Below are positions 1-8,271 of a stretch of DNA of 64,000 bases, one piece after another. The notes beneath the pieces were generated by a model, which was given only the letters and a program-made list of their open reading frames with translations, did not search any database and had not been told where the DNA came from. The stretch spans positions 310,001 to 374,000 of the forward strand of contig NZ_JAKCFC010000001.1 in the NCBI RefSeq assembly GCF_021916785.1. Direction: 5' to 3'. The stretch comes from Mycolicibacterium lacusdiani (lineage in GTDB: Bacteria; Actinomycetota; Actinomycetes; Mycobacteriales; Mycobacteriaceae). Numbering within the stretch: the stretch's first letter is position 1; the number at the start of each line of letters is the position of its first letter. The translations under genes were made by a program, and so were the position numbers.

Positions 1-689
1 ACCGGCCAGCCCTGCTTCGCCGCCTCCGCAGCGAGACGCGACCGCGGGTTCACCGGCCTGGGCGACCCCACCTCCCGCATCAACGGGATGTCCTCGTCGC
101 CGTCGGCGTAGAAGTAGCTGCGCGACAGGTCGACGTCGTTGGCCTCGCAGAAGCGTCGGGCGGCCGCGGCCTTGCCCGGCCCCCAGACGACCGGCCGGAT
201 GATGCCGCCGTTGAGCGCCCCGCGCTCGTCGGTGTCGAAGTGGTTGCAGATGACGTGGTCGATGCCCAGGTAGCGCGCCACCGGCTCGGCGTGGATGGTC
301 AGCGCCGACGAACTCAGCACGACGGTGTGGCCGCGGTCCTGGTGTGCGGCGACGATCCCGCGCATCGTGTCGAAGACCCGTGCCTGGATGTGGGTGCGGA
401 ACAGGTACTCGCCGAGGTCGTCGAGATCGGCCAGCAACTCGCCCTGCAGGTATCCGGCCGCCCGCAACATCAGCCGTTCGAACTCCATGCGGCCCAGCCG
501 GTAGCGCACCGATGCCTCGATCACGCCGAGCACCTCGCCGATGCGCGCCTGCCTGCTGCGGATGCGGTGGCCGGCGTGCACGGTGGCAGTGAATCCGGAG
601 ACCAACGTGCCGTCGAGATCGAAGAACGCACCGATGCGCGCGTCGGCCGCGCTCGACGCGATGGCCGACAATTGCGGGTGCGGGGTCAT
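1..689 (-). CDS. HAD-IB family phosphatase domain protein, partial
   Basis: Reverse-strand ORF running off the left edge; 229 codons are visible. The start ATG at 689 has an AGGAGG ribosome site 5 bases upstream. The protein shows all four HAD motifs: FFDLDGTLV (nucleophile D24, acid D26), the Ser/Thr motif VVLSSSAL, a GPGKAAA lysine motif, and YADGDEDIPLM with the metal-binding acids. SerB-like HAD-IB proteins of this type in mycobacteria are often fused to a C-terminal PlsC acyltransferase (Rv2483c type). The missing C-terminus decides whether that fusion is present here. It probably hydrolyses a small phosphate monoester; the substrate cannot be read from the sequence. Confidence 0.8.
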   Translation of the reverse strand, partial: MTPHPQLSAIASSAADARIGAFFDLDGTLVSGFTATVHAGHRIRSRQARIGEVLGVIEASVRYRLGRMEFERLMLRAAGYLQGELLADLDDLGEYLFRTHIQARVFDTMRGIVAAHQDRGHTVVLSSSALTIHAEPVARYLGIDHVICNHFDTDERGALNGGIIRPVVWGPGKAAAARRFCEANDVDLSRSYFYADGDEDIPLMREVGSPRPVNPRSRLAAEAAKQGWP

Positions 690-930
690 CTGCCTCCTGG
701 AGCCGCTGGGCCGAGTCGCTGGGCTGAGTCTGATCGGCGTCCGACCCCATTTGAGCATCACTGGCTGACTCGCGGGGGTGCAGACGGTAGCCGATAGGTA
801 CGAAGTCGGGCTCATCGGCTAGGTTCGATCACAGTAGTTTCGTTCTTGCCTGGTTCAGTCGGAAGCCTCGCGAGCATGAAAGCAGCGCCGATTCGCAGCC
901 AGCGATGCGGCCGAACAGGGAAGATGGGCC

Positions 931-1323
931 TTGGACGAACAACGCGAAGCATCAGCCGCCAACGCGGCCTCATCGTCGTCATCGGCGTGCGAGGTCAGCG
1001 AGCGGCAGATCGGGGAGGTCGCCGTCGTGGCACCCTCCGGCGTGGTCGACATGCTGACCGCGCCACAGCTGGAAGGGGCGATCCGTACCGCCCTCAGCAA
1101 CAAGCCGGCCGGTCTCGTAGTCGACCTCACCGCGGTCGAGTTCCTGGCCTCGGCGGGCATGGGCGTCATCGTGGCAGCACACGAGGAGAAGGACGACGGC
1201 ACCAAGTTCTGCATCGTCGCCGAGGGCCCGGCGACCAGCCGTCCGCTGAAGCTCGTCGGCATCGCGGACATCGTTCCGCTGTACGCCACCCTCGACGAAG
1301 CGCTCGCCGCACTCGATTCCTGA
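931..1323 (+). CDS. STAS-domain anti-sigma factor antagonist
   Basis: A 130-residue single STAS domain protein starting at TTG; no ATG lies in frame nearby, so the first codons are uncertain. Residues 20-130 carry the SpoIIAA fold, with the phosphorylatable serine expected at S74 in FLASAGMGVI. Proteins of this family bind anti-sigma kinases of the RsbW type when dephosphorylated and release a sigma factor. The next gene, starting 68 bases downstream on the same strand, encodes just such an RsbW-like kinase, so the two probably form a partner-switch pair. The N-terminus is rich in Ala/Ser and looks disordered. The sigma factor controlled is not encoded in this window. Confidence 0.85.
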   Translation: MDEQREASAANAASSSSSACEVSERQIGEVAVVAPSGVVDMLTAPQLEGAIRTALSNKPAGLVVDLTAVEFLASAGMGVIVAAHEEKDDGTKFCIVAEGPATSRPLKLVGIADIVPLYATLDEALAALDS

Positions 1324-1353
1324 GGTACCCCCGTGAACTCGGCTCGCAGACAC

Positions 1354-1379
1354 GCTTACCGAGAGGATCGACCGGGTAC
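1354..1379 (+). promoter_or_regulatory. Weak SigF-like promoter candidate before the RsbW-like gene
   Basis: GCTT (one mismatch from GTTT) followed by 16 bases and GGGTAC, ending 12 bases before the ATG at 1392. SigB/SigF-type promoters have GTTT-N14-17-GGGTA. The match is imperfect and may be chance in GC-rich DNA. Confidence 0.25.
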
Positions 1380-1391
1380 GCATCACCTGCC

Positions 1392-1844
1392 ATGATCGAT
1401 TCGATGTCCACCGCCGACGTTGCCAACGCGGAGCACTTCGAGCGACTCGAGGCTGCCGCCGACGCACGCACCGCCTCCCAGATCCGCGATGAGTTCGCTG
1501 CGTGGCTGCGCACCTTCTTCACGTTGGACGCCACGCGGACCAGTGATCTCGTGCTCGCGATCAACGAGGCGCTCGCCAACTGCGCGGAGTTCGCGTACGT
1601 CGGCGCGCCGCGCGCGGGCACGATGGATCTACAGGCATGGTTCGAGCCCGCCGAGTCGACCATCGTCGTGGTGATCGCCGACCGCGGGTGCTGGCGCAAC
1701 CCGGAGTCGCCAAGGGCGCTCAGCCGGGGCCGCGGCATCCCGCTGATGGAAGCACTCGCGGACCGCTCCTCGATCGAGGCGTCAGAGGCAGGCACGCAGG
1801 TCCGGCTCGAGTGGACGAACGTCGGACGCGCCGAAGCCCGCTAG
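1392..1844 (+). CDS. RsbW-like anti-sigma factor serine kinase
   Basis: A 150-residue GHKL-ATPase of the HATPase_c_2/RsbW class. The N-box AINEALANCAEFAY (Glu and Asn for Mg-ATP), the G1 motif VIADRGCW and the G2 motif SRGRGIPLMEAL are all present, so the kinase looks competent. It would phosphorylate the STAS protein encoded just upstream and hold a sigma factor. The start may be ATG 1392 or ATG 1404 in the same frame. It ends convergently with the next gene, overlapping it by 4 bases. The target sigma factor is not shown; SigF is the usual partner in mycobacteria. Confidence 0.82.
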   Translation: MIDSMSTADVANAEHFERLEAAADARTASQIRDEFAAWLRTFFTLDATRTSDLVLAINEALANCAEFAYVGAPRAGTMDLQAWFEPAESTIVVVIADRGCWRNPESPRALSRGRGIPLMEALADRSSIEASEAGTQVRLEWTNVGRAEAR

Positions 1845-2911
1845 CGCACCACTCCCTTGCCGGTGACCAGTGGCATGTCGAGCGTCGTCCGGATGCCGGG
1901 CGCTGCGGCCACCACGTCCGGGATGCCGTTGACGATGCGCCCCGCCGCCGCGAGGATCGCGGCGTAGTTGTGGTCGCCGTTGCGACTGGTCGGGCAGACG
2001 TCCATGACGTATGACGGCTCACCGGTGATCTCCACCCGGTAGGACCCGCCCTCCTGGGCAGGCTGCGCCCAGTCGGGCCGCAGGTCGCCGCGCAGGCGGG
2101 TGATGTGTTCGACCACGATCACCGGACGACCCTTCACCATGCCCTCGATCTGGAACCGCAGCGCAGCGACGGTCCCCTTGGCGATCGTGCCGACCGCGAC
2201 GTCGATGTCCTCGGGGGCCGGTTCCTGCTCGACGGAGTCCCTGATCTCGTCGACCTCGACGCCGAGTCCGGCAGCCAGCTGCCGGATGGCGGTGCCCCAG
2301 GCGATGCCGAGCACGCCGGGCTGGAACAGGATGGGCAGGTCGCCGATCTGGTTGCCGAAGCCCATCACGTCGAACATCACCGTCGCACCGTCGTAGGTGG
2401 CGTAGTCGGCGATCTCCATCGTCCGGACCTGCTGGATGCTCTGGCAGGTGCCCGCGAGCGCGAAGGGCAGCAGGTCGGTCGCGAACCCCGGATCCACCCC
2501 GGTGATGAACACCGTCGAATTGCCTTCGCGCGCAGCGTCTTCGACGCGGCCGATGTACTTGTCGGGAACTACCTGCCACGGGTACTGCAGCACGCCGGGC
2601 GCTGAACCGACGACGTTGATGCCCGCACTCAGGAACCGGCGCACGTCGGCCATGGCCTCGGGCAGTCGCGTGTCGCCCATCGCGCAGTAGACGACGCAGT
2701 CGGGCTTGGCCGCCACGATGGCGTCGAGGTCGTTGGTCGCGACGATGCCGGTGGTCACCTCGAGCCCGGCGAGATCTCCCGCGTCCCTGCCGACTTTGGC
2801 GTCCGAGGACACCCAGACGTGGGTCAGCTCGAAGCGCTGATCCTCGACGAGTTGGCGCAGCGCGAGGCTGCCGCAGTTTCCGGTACCGATGAGTGCGACG
2901 CGGATCGCCAT
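1841..2911 (-). CDS. DapB-like NAD(P)-dependent dehydrogenase (Rv0926c type)
   Basis: A 356-residue protein with an N-terminal Rossmann fold (VALIGTGNCGS) of the dihydrodipicolinate-reductase type and a long C-terminal domain like that of 2,4-diaminopentanoate dehydrogenase. It is longer than true DapB (about 245 residues) and lacks an obvious DapB substrate loop, so lysine biosynthesis is unlikely. The ATG at 2911 has a GGAGGAAA ribosome site. It is divergent from a FabG3-like SDR, and the shared promoter region holds a KstR-type operator. M. tuberculosis Rv0926c is a similar protein next to an SDR gene. A role in oxidising or reducing a sterol- or lipid-derived acid is inferred from context only. 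Confidence 0.75.
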   Translation of the reverse strand: MAIRVALIGTGNCGSLALRQLVEDQRFELTHVWVSSDAKVGRDAGDLAGLEVTTGIVATNDLDAIVAAKPDCVVYCAMGDTRLPEAMADVRRFLSAGINVVGSAPGVLQYPWQVVPDKYIGRVEDAAREGNSTVFITGVDPGFATDLLPFALAGTCQSIQQVRTMEIADYATYDGATVMFDVMGFGNQIGDLPILFQPGVLGIAWGTAIRQLAAGLGVEVDEIRDSVEQEPAPEDIDVAVGTIAKGTVAALRFQIEGMVKGRPVIVVEHITRLRGDLRPDWAQPAQEGGSYRVEITGEPSYVMDVCPTSRNGDHNYAAILAAAGRIVNGIPDVVAAAPGIRTTLDMPLVTGKGVVR

Positions 2912-2979
2912 GCTGATGTTTCCTCCCGACGGTGCCTTCCGACTCAGGCCCACGCAGTATGCGTGCTGACCCGCCGAAT

Positions 2980-2993
2980 TGGAACAGGTTCTA
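2980..2993. promoter_or_regulatory. KstR-type operator
   Basis: TGGAACAGGTTCTA matches the KstR consensus TNNAACNNGTTNNA at every defined position and sits inside a longer imperfect palindrome. It lies between the divergent DapB-like gene (start 2911) and the SDR gene (start 3027), 33 bases before the latter. KstR represses cholesterol catabolism genes in mycobacteria and is released by a steroid CoA thioester. Binding here is inferred from the match alone. Confidence 0.6.
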
Positions 2994-3026
2994 GTTCGAG
3001 AAACCCGTACGGTAGCCTGACCCGTC

Positions 3027-3770
3027 ATGGGACGCGTGGACGGAAAAGTCGTACTGATCAGCGGCGGGGCTCGGGGCATGGGCGCCGCACATGCCAGGGC
3101 CCTGGTGGCCGAGGGCGGCAAAGTGGTCATCGGCGACATCCTGGACGACGAGGGCAAGGCGCTCGCCGACGAACTAGGTGACAGCGCCCTCTACGCGCAC
3201 CTCGACGTGACCGACGCCGAGGAGTGGGACGCGGCCGTCGCTGCGGCCGTCGATCAGTTCGGGTCGCTGACCGGTTTGGTCAACAATGCGGGCATCGTCG
3301 CGATGGGCCAGATCGGCAAGTTCGACATGGCCAAGTGGCAGAAGGTGCTCGACGTGAACCTCACCGGCACGTTCCTGGGCATGCAGGCGTGCGTCGGCGC
3401 GATGAAGACCGCCGGCGGGGGTTCGATCGTCAACGTGTCGTCGATCGAAGGTCTGCGCGGGGCGCCGATGGTGCACCCCTACGTCGCAACCAAGTGGGCG
3501 GTGCGCGGCCTGTCGAAGTCCGCGGCCATCGAGTTGGGCAAGTTCAACATTCGTGTCAACTCGCTGCACCCGGGGTTCATCCGGACCCCCATGACCAAGC
3601 ACTTCCCCGACGACATGGTGACCACGCCGCTTGGCCGTCCCGGCCAGTCGGAGGAGGTGGCGACGTTCGTGGTGTTCCTCACCAGCGACGAGTCGTCGTT
3701 CTCCACGGGCGCCGAGTTCATCGTCGACGGCGGCCTGGTCACCGACGTGCCGCACAAGGACCTCTTCTAG
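3027..3770 (+). CDS. Short-chain dehydrogenase, FabG3/20-beta-HSD-like
   Basis: A 247-residue classical SDR. The cofactor loop SGGARGMGAAHARA, the NNAG motif, the catalytic Ser in VNVSSIEG, the YVATK Tyr/Lys pair and the C-terminal STGAEFIVDGG are all present. It resembles mycobacterial FabG3 (Rv2002), an NADH-dependent 20-beta-hydroxysteroid dehydrogenase, along most of its length. With a KstR-type operator 33 bases upstream, a steroid or other alicyclic alcohol is a reasonable substrate, but SDR specificity cannot be read from sequence. It ends 12 bases from the convergent alpha/beta hydrolase gene. Confidence 0.85.
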   Translation: MGRVDGKVVLISGGARGMGAAHARALVAEGGKVVIGDILDDEGKALADELGDSALYAHLDVTDAEEWDAAVAAAVDQFGSLTGLVNNAGIVAMGQIGKFDMAKWQKVLDVNLTGTFLGMQACVGAMKTAGGGSIVNVSSIEGLRGAPMVHPYVATKWAVRGLSKSAAIELGKFNIRVNSLHPGFIRTPMTKHFPDDMVTTPLGRPGQSEEVATFVVFLTSDESSFSTGAEFIVDGGLVTDVPHKDLF

Positions 3771-3782
3771 CGGGGAATTCTT

Positions 3783-4622
3783 CTAGCGCGTCGCGTCCGC
3801 GGTCGCGATCGCGTCGACAACGGCGTGCGGTGCGTCGAGCGCGACGAACGTCCGCGCGCCCGGCACCTCGACGAGTGTGGCGTTGGGAAACAGCGCGGCC
3901 AGGCGCCTGCCGAGTTCCGGCGTGAAGCTGCGGTCGGCCTGACCCCACACCAGCGTGACGGGCTTGTCGAACCGGGGCAGCCGGGTCGCGACGTCGGTGA
4001 GATCCGTTGCGGCCACGCCTCGCAACAGCGTGGCGAGGTTGCGCCCGATGCGCGAATCGGCGACGCACGGCCGGACCCACGACGCCGTGAGATCGTCCCT
4101 GCGCCGAAGCAGCAGGCCGTACCCGAGGGGCGAGTACCGCAGTGCGGGTATGCGCATGAGCCCGGCGAGCGCCTTGATCGTCCGCGGTCCACGCATGGTC
4201 GCGAAGACGACGTTGAACGGGAACGGCGGAAACTTCTCGAACGCATCGCAGTTGGTCAGCACCAGCCTGCCGATACGCTCCGGGTGGGCGTCGACGAGCA
4301 GTTGGCACAACCCGCCGCCGGTGTCGTTGCCCACCAGCGTGACGTCGTCGAGGTCGAGGGCCACCAGGAACTGGTGCAGCAGTTCGGCGACCGCCTGCGG
4401 GCTGCGCAGGACCTCGTCGTCGACCGGCATGACGTGCGAGCCCAGCGGGAGATCCGGCAGGATGCATCGGAAGCCGTTGCCTGCCAACGTCTCTGCCACC
4501 GTCAGCCAGAGCCGGTGATCCACCAGGATGCCGTGCGCGAACACGACCGGCGGACGGGTCGAGTCGTCCGGACCCAACACGCGGTAGTGGATCGTCGCTC
4601 CCTGCAGCCTGACCTCGGGCAT
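3783..4622 (-). CDS. Alpha/beta hydrolase with Asp nucleophile and no obvious catalytic His
   Basis: A 279-residue protein of the haloalkane/epoxide-hydrolase branch: oxyanion HG in VFAHGILVDH, nucleophile elbow GNDTGG with D100, and acid D230 in WGQADRSF. The usual catalytic His (pattern GAGHFV) is replaced by Thr258 in GARTFVALDAPH; His266 further on may or may not substitute. Activity is therefore uncertain. It is divergent from a TetR regulator 58 bases away, and two operator-like repeats lie between them, so expression is probably controlled by that repressor. Substrate unknown. Confidence 0.78.
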   Translation of the reverse strand: MPEVRLQGATIHYRVLGPDDSTRPPVVFAHGILVDHRLWLTVAETLAGNGFRCILPDLPLGSHVMPVDDEVLRSPQAVAELLHQFLVALDLDDVTLVGNDTGGGLCQLLVDAHPERIGRLVLTNCDAFEKFPPFPFNVVFATMRGPRTIKALAGLMRIPALRYSPLGYGLLLRRRDDLTASWVRPCVADSRIGRNLATLLRGVAATDLTDVATRLPRFDKPVTLVWGQADRSFTPELGRRLAALFPNATLVEVPGARTFVALDAPHAVVDAIATADATR

Positions 4623-4643
4623 CTCCGTTATCCTCTCCTCAAC

Positions 4644-4661
4644 TTACGAACACTCGGTATG
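4644..4661. promoter_or_regulatory. TetR operator candidate, copy 1
   Basis: TTACG-N8-GTATG, an imperfect palindrome (TAC...GTA) matching copy 2 at 14 of 18 positions. It sits between the divergent hydrolase and TetR genes. Confidence 0.6.
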
Positions 4662-4665
4662 AAAG

Positions 4666-4683
4666 TTACGTGCACACTGTATG
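4666..4683. promoter_or_regulatory. TetR operator candidate, copy 2
   Basis: Second TTACG-N8-GTATG unit, exactly 22 bases (two helical turns) from copy 1. It overlaps the ATG start of the TetR gene, which suggests tight autoregulation and a very short or absent leader. Confidence 0.6.
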
Positions 4684-5304
4684 GAAGTCAATGGTGAGAA
4701 GCCGGCTCGACGCCGGACGCAGGCCGAGCGCACCGCGACGACGCGTGCCCGGTTACTCGACGCGGGCCGCGAACTCTTCGCCGCCCACGGCTACGCCGCC
4801 GTCTCGACCCAGGCGGTGGTCGAGGCGGCGGGAGTCACCCGCGGCGCGCTGTATCACCAATTCGGCGACAAGGCAGCGCTGTTCGCCGAGGTGTACGAGG
4901 ACGTGGAACGCGGTCTGGTCGTCGCCATCACCGACCGCATCGCCGCCGCGGCGCCGGCCGACCAACTCGCGGCCATGCGCGTCGGCGCCCGCCTGTTCCT
5001 GGAGGAGTGCTCGTCACCCGCCGTCGCGCGCATCGTGCTGATCGACGCGCCCGCAGTGCTGGGGTGGGCGCGCTGGCGCGAGGTGGGCATGAAGTACGGA
5101 CTCGGCATCGTCGAGGCGATGCTGGCCCAGGCCATGTCCGACGGCGCGATACCCGAGCAGCCGCTGCGCCCCACCGCCCACGTGCTGCTCGGCGCCCTCG
5201 ACGAGGCCGCGCTGTACATCGCCAGGGCACCCGACGGCGAGGACGCGCTGCGGCAGATGGTCGTGGTGTGCGACCGCCTGATCAGCGGTATCGCAGGCGA
5301 CTGA
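4681..5304 (+). CDS. TetR family transcriptional regulator
   Basis: A 207-residue TetR protein. The helix-turn-helix spans about residues 35-65, with the recognition segment AAGVTRGALYHQFGDKAAL; the ligand-binding domain follows. The start ATG is the only good in-frame choice and is overlapped by an operator-like repeat, consistent with autorepression. It is divergent from the alpha/beta hydrolase gene, its likely target. No ligand can be assigned. Confidence 0.9.
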   Translation: MEVNGEKPARRRTQAERTATTRARLLDAGRELFAAHGYAAVSTQAVVEAAGVTRGALYHQFGDKAALFAEVYEDVERGLVVAITDRIAAAAPADQLAAMRVGARLFLEECSSPAVARIVLIDAPAVLGWARWREVGMKYGLGIVEAMLAQAMSDGAIPEQPLRPTAHVLLGALDEAALYIARAPDGEDALRQMVVVCDRLISGIAGD

Positions 5305-5408
5305 CGCACCGGCAGGCCGCCACCGGCACAATGTAGGTTCTGGGCCGGTCGGTTCGACCCCGGCAGAGGGAGAGCATCGCCATTGCGACCGAGACGCGCC
5401 GGACGGCC

Positions 5409-8174
5409 GTGCGTGGCCCCGTCCTGCTGATCGTCACCGTGTTGCTCATGGCGATCTGCGCGGGCGACCTGCCCCGTTTTGCGACGCCGGAGCCGCCATC
5501 GTCGACGCGCGAGATCGCCGACGGCTGGCAACTCAGGTCGGCGCGCGGTCTCGATGCCGACGGGTCTGCGCTCTCGCGCACCGACTACCAGCCCGTCGAC
5601 TGGCACGCGGTCGCCAGCATGCCCGCCACCGTGCTCCAGGCTCTCGAGGACGACGGCACGTACCCGAACCTGTACTACGGTAAGAACCTTCGCGACGAAG
5701 TGCCGCAGGATCTGTGGCAGCAGGACTGGTGGTACCGCACCACGTTCGACGCGCGCGCAGGCCACACGTCCTATCACCTGACCTTCCCCGGCATCAACTA
5801 CCGGGCAGAGATCTGGCTCAACGGCCACCTCGTCGCCGACGATCGCCAGGTGGTCGGCATGTACGTCGAACACGACCTCGAAGTCTCACGCTGGATCGTG
5901 CCCGGCGGCCCGAACGCACTGGCGGTCAAGGTCGTTCCCGAACGGGCGCTGCAAGACGTCGACGGCGTGGAACTCGCCGACAGCTGGTTCGACTGGATCA
6001 ACTGGAACTACCTCGGCTATCAGGGGCCGGGCAAGAACCCGGCCAACGGCAACTCCTTCGTCGCCGACCGCAATGCGGGCATCTGGAAACCCGTCTACCT
6101 CGAGTCGTCCGGTGCCGTGGCCATCGAGGCGTCGACGGTCACGACCGATCTGCCGTTGCCCGCCACCGACAGTGCTCGACTGACCCTTTACTCGACGCTG
6201 CGCAACTCCGGGGCGACCCGCACCGGGGGAGTGCTGCGCGCCACGATCAGCAGGTCCGGTCGGGCGAGTGTCACCGTCGAACGCGACGTCTCACTCGCAC
6301 CCGGCGAAACCAGAGAGGAGCGGTTCGCCCCGGACGACTTCCCGGACCTCGTAATGCGCGACCCGGACCTCTGGTGGCCGTACACCATGGGCGAGCCGAA
6401 ACTGTACGACCTGCGCATCGAGTTCGTCTCTCGCGGAACGCCCGTCGACACCAGGACGCAGCGCTTCGGCGTCCGCGAAGTGACCCAACTGCGCGACGAC
6501 GACGAGCGTTTCCCCGAGATCGGTCGCGGCGGCAACTTCTACTTGCTGGTCAACGGACGCGACTTCCTCGTCCGCGGCGCCAACTACACTCCGGACCTGC
6601 TTTACGACTACGACCCCGACCGCGAGGACGCCATCCTGTCCTACACGCGCGACCTCGGGCTGAACATGCTTCGGCTGGAGTCGAAGATCCCCACCGAGGG
6701 CTTCGTCGAGCAGGCCGACGAACTCGGCATCCCGCTGATGGTCGGCTGGATGTGCTGCAACCAGTGGGAGAAGTGGGCACAGTGGGACGCCGAGGACAAC
6801 GCCGTGGCAAGGGCCAGTGTCCGCTCACAGGTGTCGATGCTGCGGTCGCATGCCTCGGCGTTCGTGTGGGCCAACGCCAGCGACGGCCGGCCCCCCATGC
6901 CGCTCGCCGGCGACTACCACGCCATTCTGCGAGACCTGCACTGGCAGAACGCCATCGTGGACAGCGTCTCGTCGTACACCGTCGACGCCGACGGCGAGCG
7001 ACTGTGGGACGGCATCCACATGGAGGGTCCGTACACCTGGCGGCCGCCGACCTACTGGTTCAGCGGTGAGTACCGCGCTGCCCGCGGCGCCTCGGCCGAG
7101 CAGGGCGACAACGAGCACATCCCACCGTTCGCCAGCCTCGAGGAGTTCATCCCGCCCGACCGGTTGTGGCCGATCAACGACGACTGGTACTTCCACGCCG
7201 GATCCAATACCGACAACGAAGTGCTGCGCAGCATCCAGCGCGTGATCACCCGGCGCTACGGGCCGTCGTCGGGCGCCGAGCAGTTCGCCGCGAAGGCGCA
7301 ACTGGCGCACTACGAATCGACTCGCGCCCAGTTCGAGGCCTACGCCGCGCTGGGCTGGGCGGGTCACAAGATGACGCTCTACTGGATGCTGAACAACCAC
7401 TGGCCGTCCTTCTTCGGCAACCTCTTCGACTACTACCTGCGTCCCGGCGGCGCCTACTTCGGCGCGAAGAAGGGCCTCCGTCCGCGCACGGCCGTCTTCG
7501 ACTCCTACGCCACCGGTGACCGCGCCAACGTCACCGCGGTGAACCAGACCCCGGACGCGGCCTCGGGCATGCGCGTCCGGGCCCGCGTCTACGACCTCGC
7601 GGGCCGGCTCCGCGACGACCGCACCAGCGGTGCGCTGACCCTGCCGCCCAGCGGCGCCGTCCCCGCGTTGACCCTGCCCCGTCAGGCGCGGGACTCGCGG
7701 GTCTTCTTCGTGCGCTGTGAACTGCTCGACGCCGCAGGCAACGTCGTGACCGAGAATGTCTACTGGCAGTCCCAACGCAACGACGACGTCGACCCGAACC
7801 GCGACTTCGCGTTCCAGCTGAATCAGTCGAGCTGGGCGGACATGACGGCGCTCAATTCACTGCCCGCCGCTGCGCTGACGGTGACGGCGCAGCGCAGCGT
7901 CGACGGCGCGGGCCGCGACGAGGTCACGATCCGGCTCACCAACCCGACCACGCGAATTGCGTTCTTCGCCAGAGCCGAACTGACGGCGACGCGCGGTGGC
8001 GACGAGATCCTGCCGATCACCTACGACGACAACTACGTGACCGTGTTCCCCGGCGAGAGCGTCGAGGTCAGGGGCGTGGTGCCCAGCCCGCTGGTGACCG
8101 CGAACTGGGTGCGTGTCACGCCCTACGATGCCGCGGCCGTGGAGGTGCCCGTCACGCCGATCGAGCCGCGCTGA
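5409..8174 (+). CDS. Secreted GH2 family glycosidase, exo-beta-D-glucosaminidase (CsxA) type
   Basis: A 921-residue protein with a hydrophobic N-terminal signal or anchor (residues 3-19). A GH2 sugar-binding jelly roll covers about 65-235, the immunoglobulin-like domain 240-355, a TIM barrel 370-700, and beta domains follow. In the barrel, D492 in WANASDGRPP falls where CsxA-type enzymes use Asp in place of the usual Glu acid/base, and E554 in FSGEY is the probable nucleophile. This points to a CsxA-like exo-beta-glucosaminidase or mannosidase acting outside the membrane on amino sugars. GTG 5409 has no ribosome site; an in-frame ATT at 5382 follows GAGGGAGAG and would add nine residues with Arg/Arg before the signal. 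Confidence 0.72.
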   Translation: MRGPVLLIVTVLLMAICAGDLPRFATPEPPSSTREIADGWQLRSARGLDADGSALSRTDYQPVDWHAVASMPATVLQALEDDGTYPNLYYGKNLRDEVPQDLWQQDWWYRTTFDARAGHTSYHLTFPGINYRAEIWLNGHLVADDRQVVGMYVEHDLEVSRWIVPGGPNALAVKVVPERALQDVDGVELADSWFDWINWNYLGYQGPGKNPANGNSFVADRNAGIWKPVYLESSGAVAIEASTVTTDLPLPATDSARLTLYSTLRNSGATRTGGVLRATISRSGRASVTVERDVSLAPGETREERFAPDDFPDLVMRDPDLWWPYTMGEPKLYDLRIEFVSRGTPVDTRTQRFGVREVTQLRDDDERFPEIGRGGNFYLLVNGRDFLVRGANYTPDLLYDYDPDREDAILSYTRDLGLNMLRLESKIPTEGFVEQADELGIPLMVGWMCCNQWEKWAQWDAEDNAVARASVRSQVSMLRSHASAFVWANASDGRPPMPLAGDYHAILRDLHWQNAIVDSVSSYTVDADGERLWDGIHMEGPYTWRPPTYWFSGEYRAARGASAEQGDNEHIPPFASLEEFIPPDRLWPINDDWYFHAGSNTDNEVLRSIQRVITRRYGPSSGAEQFAAKAQLAHYESTRAQFEAYAALGWAGHKMTLYWMLNNHWPSFFGNLFDYYLRPGGAYFGAKKGLRPRTAVFDSYATGDRANVTAVNQTPDAASGMRVRARVYDLAGRLRDDRTSGALTLPPSGAVPALTLPRQARDSRVFFVRCELLDAAGNVVTENVYWQSQRNDDVDPNRDFAFQLNQSSWADMTALNSLPAAALTVTAQRSVDGAGRDEVTIRLTNPTTRIAFFARAELTATRGGDEILPITYDDNYVTVFPGESVEVRGVVPSPLVTANWVRVTPYDAAAVEVPVTPIEPR

Positions 8175-8179
8175 TCCGT

Positions 8180-8203
8180 GTTTAGACGTCGACGGGTGGG
8201 TAC
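8180..8203 (+). promoter_or_regulatory. SigF-like promoter candidate
   Basis: GTTT, 14 bases, then GGGTAC, 69 bases before the start of the small acidic protein gene. The spacer is at the short edge for SigB/SigF promoters (usually 15-17 in mycobacteria, 14-16 in Bacillus SigB). Confidence 0.35.
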
Positions 8204-8271
8204 CCGCGCGGTCGGGGCGTCGAACGCTCCGTGACATCACCGAGCGCGATGGCAGAAGGGAGATCGGAACA

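Noticed and set aside
3760..3790. Repeated TTCTAGCG at the convergent gene ends as a possible terminator
   Set aside because: The two copies are direct, not inverted, and are explained by the two TAG stop codons.
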